Assembly (NCBI GenBank): GCA_015680685.1
Contig: MNCI01034697.1
Location: forward strand, 735,537 to 797,536
Length of the DNA stretch: 62,000 bases
Direction of reading: 5' to 3'
Origin: Gnetum montanum
Taxonomy: Eukaryota; Streptophyta; Gnetopsida; Gnetales; Gnetaceae
The position numbers and the translations under genes were made by a program. Positions within the stretch are counted from its first letter, which is position 1, and the number at the start of each line of letters is the position of its first letter. Positions 59,030-62,000 of this stretch are shown in pieces. The notes beneath the pieces are model-generated. The model did not search any database. It was not told the DNA's origin and worked only from the letters and a program-made list of their open reading frames with translations.

Positions 59030-59475
59030 GGTAGCAATGCTTCTATGGAATTGCTTAAGCTAATTTAGAAAAACATCTTAGAGCTTTTTACAAAGGCTAA
59101 TTTTACCTTTAACTAGATGTTTTGTTTAAATTTTCTAAGTGTTTCCATAATGTAAGGCTACACAAGATTGTAATAATTTTTTCTTGTGGAATTGCTTAGA
59201 CTAAATTAGAAAAAATAACTTAGAGCATTTTACAAAAGCTAATTTCACCTCCGACTAGATGTTTTATCTAAATTTGCTAAACAACTCTATTAGGTCACAA
59301 TGTTTTTTTTTTCTGCTTTGAAAGGTTGTAATAATTTCTTTTTTTTGTGGAATTTCTTAAGCTAATTTAGATAAACACCTTAGAGCTTTTTAAAAAGGCT
59401 AATTTCACCTTCGACTATATGTTTTGTCTAGATTTGCTAAGTGATTCTAATAGGTCATAATGTTTTTTTCTTTGC
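59030..59475 (+). repeat. Three-copy tandem repeat (141-161 bp)
   Basis: Three units begin GGAATTGCTTAAGCTAATTT (59047, 59188, 59349) and contain TTAGAGCTTTTTACAAAGGC and ACTAGATGTTTTGTCTAAAT. T runs of different length cause the period change. Confidence 0.8.
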
Positions 59476-59940
59476 TTCATATAGGGCCTTTTTGAGGCCT
59501 ATCCTCATCATAGTGGAGCTGGTTGGTCTCTTGTGCTACATTGATCATCCTAAGACCAATCCCCCACAACATGGCATGCCCTTCAAGAAGCTCTTGTTGT
59601 GGTTATGGCCTAGGAAAAGAGACTTCTTTGCTTACCTCCTTAGGAACTTCAGTGTGATGCTATGGTCACACTTTTCCACGAATGTAGCTAGGGTTGTTGT
59701 GGAGACCCTGTTGCCTTGGGCATCCAACTTAATTGCTAGATATATTACTAACAAGTGACTTCCTAAGACCGCAAGGGGACCAATGGATGCCATAAGGCCA
59801 CATTACCTTACAAAGATTTGGACAATGCCAAAGTATAGACAATATAATGCTGACAATACTTTGATAGTGGCGTATAAAGCTTACAAATTATTCTAGAACC
59901 CACTTGGCACCATGTATCGTCTACAGGGGTAAACATGCTT
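59441..59940 (+). CDS. Unassigned open frame
   Basis: An open frame to 59758 reads FFASYRAFLRPILIIVELVG, GMPFKKLLLWLWPRKRDFFA and ends ASNLIARYITNK. After the stop the same frame reads GPMDAIRPHYLTKIWTMPKY and VAYKAYKLF. The composition is more protein-like than the flanks, but I recognise no family. It starts inside the tandem repeat, so the first residues are not genuine. It could be a fragment of a retroelement ORF. No intact product is claimed. Confidence 0.25.
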
Positions 59941-60399
59941 ATTGTAATGCTTTTATGTTTTGGTTTTAAGTATAGTTTTGATTTTGACTATGGGTTACTA
60001 ACTGGCTATATGTTGTTGCATTCTAGGCCTTAGGAGACATTGGTGGCCCCAGTGGTAAGTGTGGAAATGATCCACCACTTCCTCCTCCAGATGCCACTCA
60101 GTAGCCTCCTTCAATTTAACTTGTTGGCTATTTTTTATGTTGATGGCTATGATTAGCCAAGACTATGTTATAGATGGTTGTTATTCTTTGACATTTTTTC
60201 CACACAATGTGATCATGGCTATGTATGTTATGGACATTTTAACTTTAAATTTAAATTTTGGTTTTATTTTGCTATATGTATCTATAGTAGTAGTAAATGT
60301 TGTAAATGTTATATACATTGAGAATGGTTATGTTAACATTTTGGTTATAACATTAAATAGCTAATTGTTGTGATAATAGGTTAAGCAAAGAGAGTTATA
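59941..60399. other. AT-rich region, no gene
   Basis: Contains a short Gly/Pro-rich reading (GGPSGKCGNDPPLPPPDATQ, 60042-60100) ending in a stop, and an unsupported hydrophobic ORF (60137-60364). Confidence 0.35.
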
Positions 60400-60762
60400 A
60401 AAGGAACATTTGCTAGTTTTAGGCCATCATCAACACATGTTATAGAGTTTTGCCAATTTAAGGCCATGGTAGCCCATGATGCGATGAGGTTACTTTTGCC
60501 AGTTTAGGGCCATGGCAAGCCATGTCACATTATTTTGATAAACATTTTCAATTTAAGGCCATGGTGGGTTGTCATGCCAATTTAAGGTCATAGTGGACCA
60601 TAATGCTAGTTTAACATCTTAGTGGATGGTAATGCTAGTTTAACATCTTAGCAAACATGGATGCTAGTTTGATATCATAGCAGACGGTAATGTCAGTTTA
60701 ACATTTTAGTAGACGGTAATGCTAGTTTAACATCTTAGTAGATGTGCACACTAATTTAAGGT
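60400..60762 (+). repeat. Minisatellite-core array
   Basis: Around nine units: GCTAGTTTTAGGCCATCATC, GCCAGTTTAGGGCCATGGCA, CAATTTAAGGCCATGGTGGG, then GCTAGTTTAACATCTTAGTG + GATGGTAAT types. The core is the same as in B and G. It runs up to the start of LTR F. Confidence 0.8.
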
Positions 60763-62000
60763 TGAAACACCACAAAATTTTGGGTCCCAATGTCTCAATT
60801 GCAAATTTGGCTAAGTGTTAAAACAGTCGCACTTTGCTGAAATTTTTCTAAGTGTTAAGCATAGTCAGCTCAAATTGTTAGATTTGCAAAATTTTTCTAA
60901 GTGTTAGAATGATGATACTTTCTGCAAATTTGTCTAAGTGCTAAGACTATGCTCTTCACTATAGTAGAATGTAGTCAACTTCAACGGCCAATTTTCTACA
61001 ATTTTGGCTAAGTGTCCAAACAAGGTTACAAGCTACAAATTTTTCTAAGTGTTGAGACTACACTCTCCACTATCGAGACTACGCTCTAGAGCATAGTTAG
61101 CATGGTCAACACATACTAGCCAATTTTGCAAGATTTTTTCTAAGTGTTAGAATGATGACACAAGCTACAAATTTTTTCTAAGTGCTAAGACTGCACTCTC
61201 CATTGCTGGGACTATGCTCTAGAGCATAGTTAGTGTAGTCAACATAAAAACACTAGTTTTGGCATATATTTTCTAACTATTAAGACTATGCTCTAGAGTG
61301 TAGTTGGGGTCGAGTGTAGACCCAACTATCCCTCTACCATGTGGCAGCCGATCTACATTTTTCGACAACCTTAACCCTATAAATACACTTGCCTTGGGTG
61401 TTTTCAAGGGGGGAGAGAACAAATTTCATACGACTGGCATTTTTCAAGTTTGGTATTTAGCATTTGGAATTTGGACAAATGAGACCCAAAGGCACACCAT
61501 TGATCCTAATAAGTAGAGTTGTAGACCATGGTCCATCGTAGCCCCCTTGTAGCCCAGCCGAACACCATAGCCCATGATACACTGTGATAGCCAACCCAAC
61601 ATGCACAAACACCACGACAAGTGCCAAGCTTCATGGCTCAACACCACTGAGACTGTGACTATGCTCTTCATTATGCCTATTATACACCATGTACTTTCTA
61701 AACCTATTTTGGAGTTAACAACGCTCAACCCCATTTAGGGTGGTGTTCCATTTCTCTCTCTTCCTCCCTTGCATTTTCTTTGCATTTTTTCACATTTTTT
61801 TTTCATTTTGGCCTACAACTATGCTCAAGAGGTGGTCCATGCATGTCGATACTCTTGTTTACTACCAATAAACGTGACTATGCTTGGCATTATTCACACC
61901 ATTAACACTAACTGTACTCAACACTGTTCACATGGTTAACATAGTTAACACCACTTGACACTTAACACTGTTTGTACTCTGTAAGTCCTTGTTTGATTGA
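60763..62000 (+). repeat. Putative LTR F, truncated by the window end
   Basis: Starts TGAAACACCACAAAATTTTG, the same opening as B's LTR (TGAAACACCACTAATTTTGG). A TATA box CTATAAATA is at 61377-61385 with a purine-rich stretch (GGGGGGAGAGAAC) downstream. The part before the TATA box has about eight diverged units with TTTTTCTAAGTGTTA and the palindrome CTCTAGAG. No end is seen, and no purine tract precedes the start. I see no gene to 62000. Confidence 0.45.

Noticed and set aside
59441-59758. Possible host gene
   Set aside because: Its start lies inside a three-copy tandem repeat, there is no family match, and stops follow in the same frame. Kept only as an unassigned frame of low confidence.

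Overview
This is a plant nuclear window with no bacterial-style gene organisation. It is almost entirely nested, decayed Ty3/gypsy LTR retrotransposons, with one small island of broken host-gene fragments at about 46.9-49.4 kb. Large-genome seed plant is the safest reading: Athila-like elements with tRNA-Asp primer sites, Tat-like elements with a second RNase H, a chromovirus, AT-rich filler and many C-to-T nonsense changes. I cannot name the species. I saw no rRNA or tRNA gene, no CRISPR array and no intact host gene.

Layout. 1-3660: the 5' part of an Athila-like element on the minus strand (C: LTR, primer site, near-complete gag). It sits in the integrase of an older minus-strand relative (Z2, 3661 to about 9.24 kb). 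9.2-14.0 kb: plus-strand remains of another relative (E: a plant-transposon or envelope-like ORF and a 3' LTR). 14.0-21.2 kb: AT-rich DNA with an integrase tail and a minus-strand chromovirus pol relic (H). 21.25-45.2 kb: a three-level nest. The old plus-strand Athila-like element Z (LTR, gag, protease, RT, RNase H, integrase) is split in its integrase by element A (28001-44943, target duplication CTTTC). A is split in its gag by the minus-strand Tat/Ogre-like element B (29550-39349, target duplication GTGAT). Each join reads cleanly once the insert and one duplication are removed.

45.2-49.5 kb: unassigned AT-rich DNA, a possible F-box/kelch fragment, an assembly gap, a clear glycoside hydrolase family 31 (sulfoquinovosidase/YihQ-like) pseudogene and a leucine-rich-repeat fragment, all read on the minus strand. 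49.5-54.3 kb: the 3' half of a minus-strand Tat-lineage element G (LTR, integrase, archaeal-type RNase H, RNase H, RT). 54.9-58.4 kb: a degenerate tandem array of about 180 bp units, split by a solo LTR (D, 55098-56031, target duplication TTTGT). 58.4-62 kb: further tandem repeats, one unassigned ORF, a minisatellite and the start of another putative LTR (F).

No gene set here works as a pathway. The best-supported points are the base-resolved nesting, two elements without detectable pol (A and B), LTR growth by tandem duplication, a minisatellite core shared by the Tat-type elements, the nucleosome-sized array and the GH31 relic. I found no convincing new biological system. Boundaries given as 'about' come from reading alone, without alignment.
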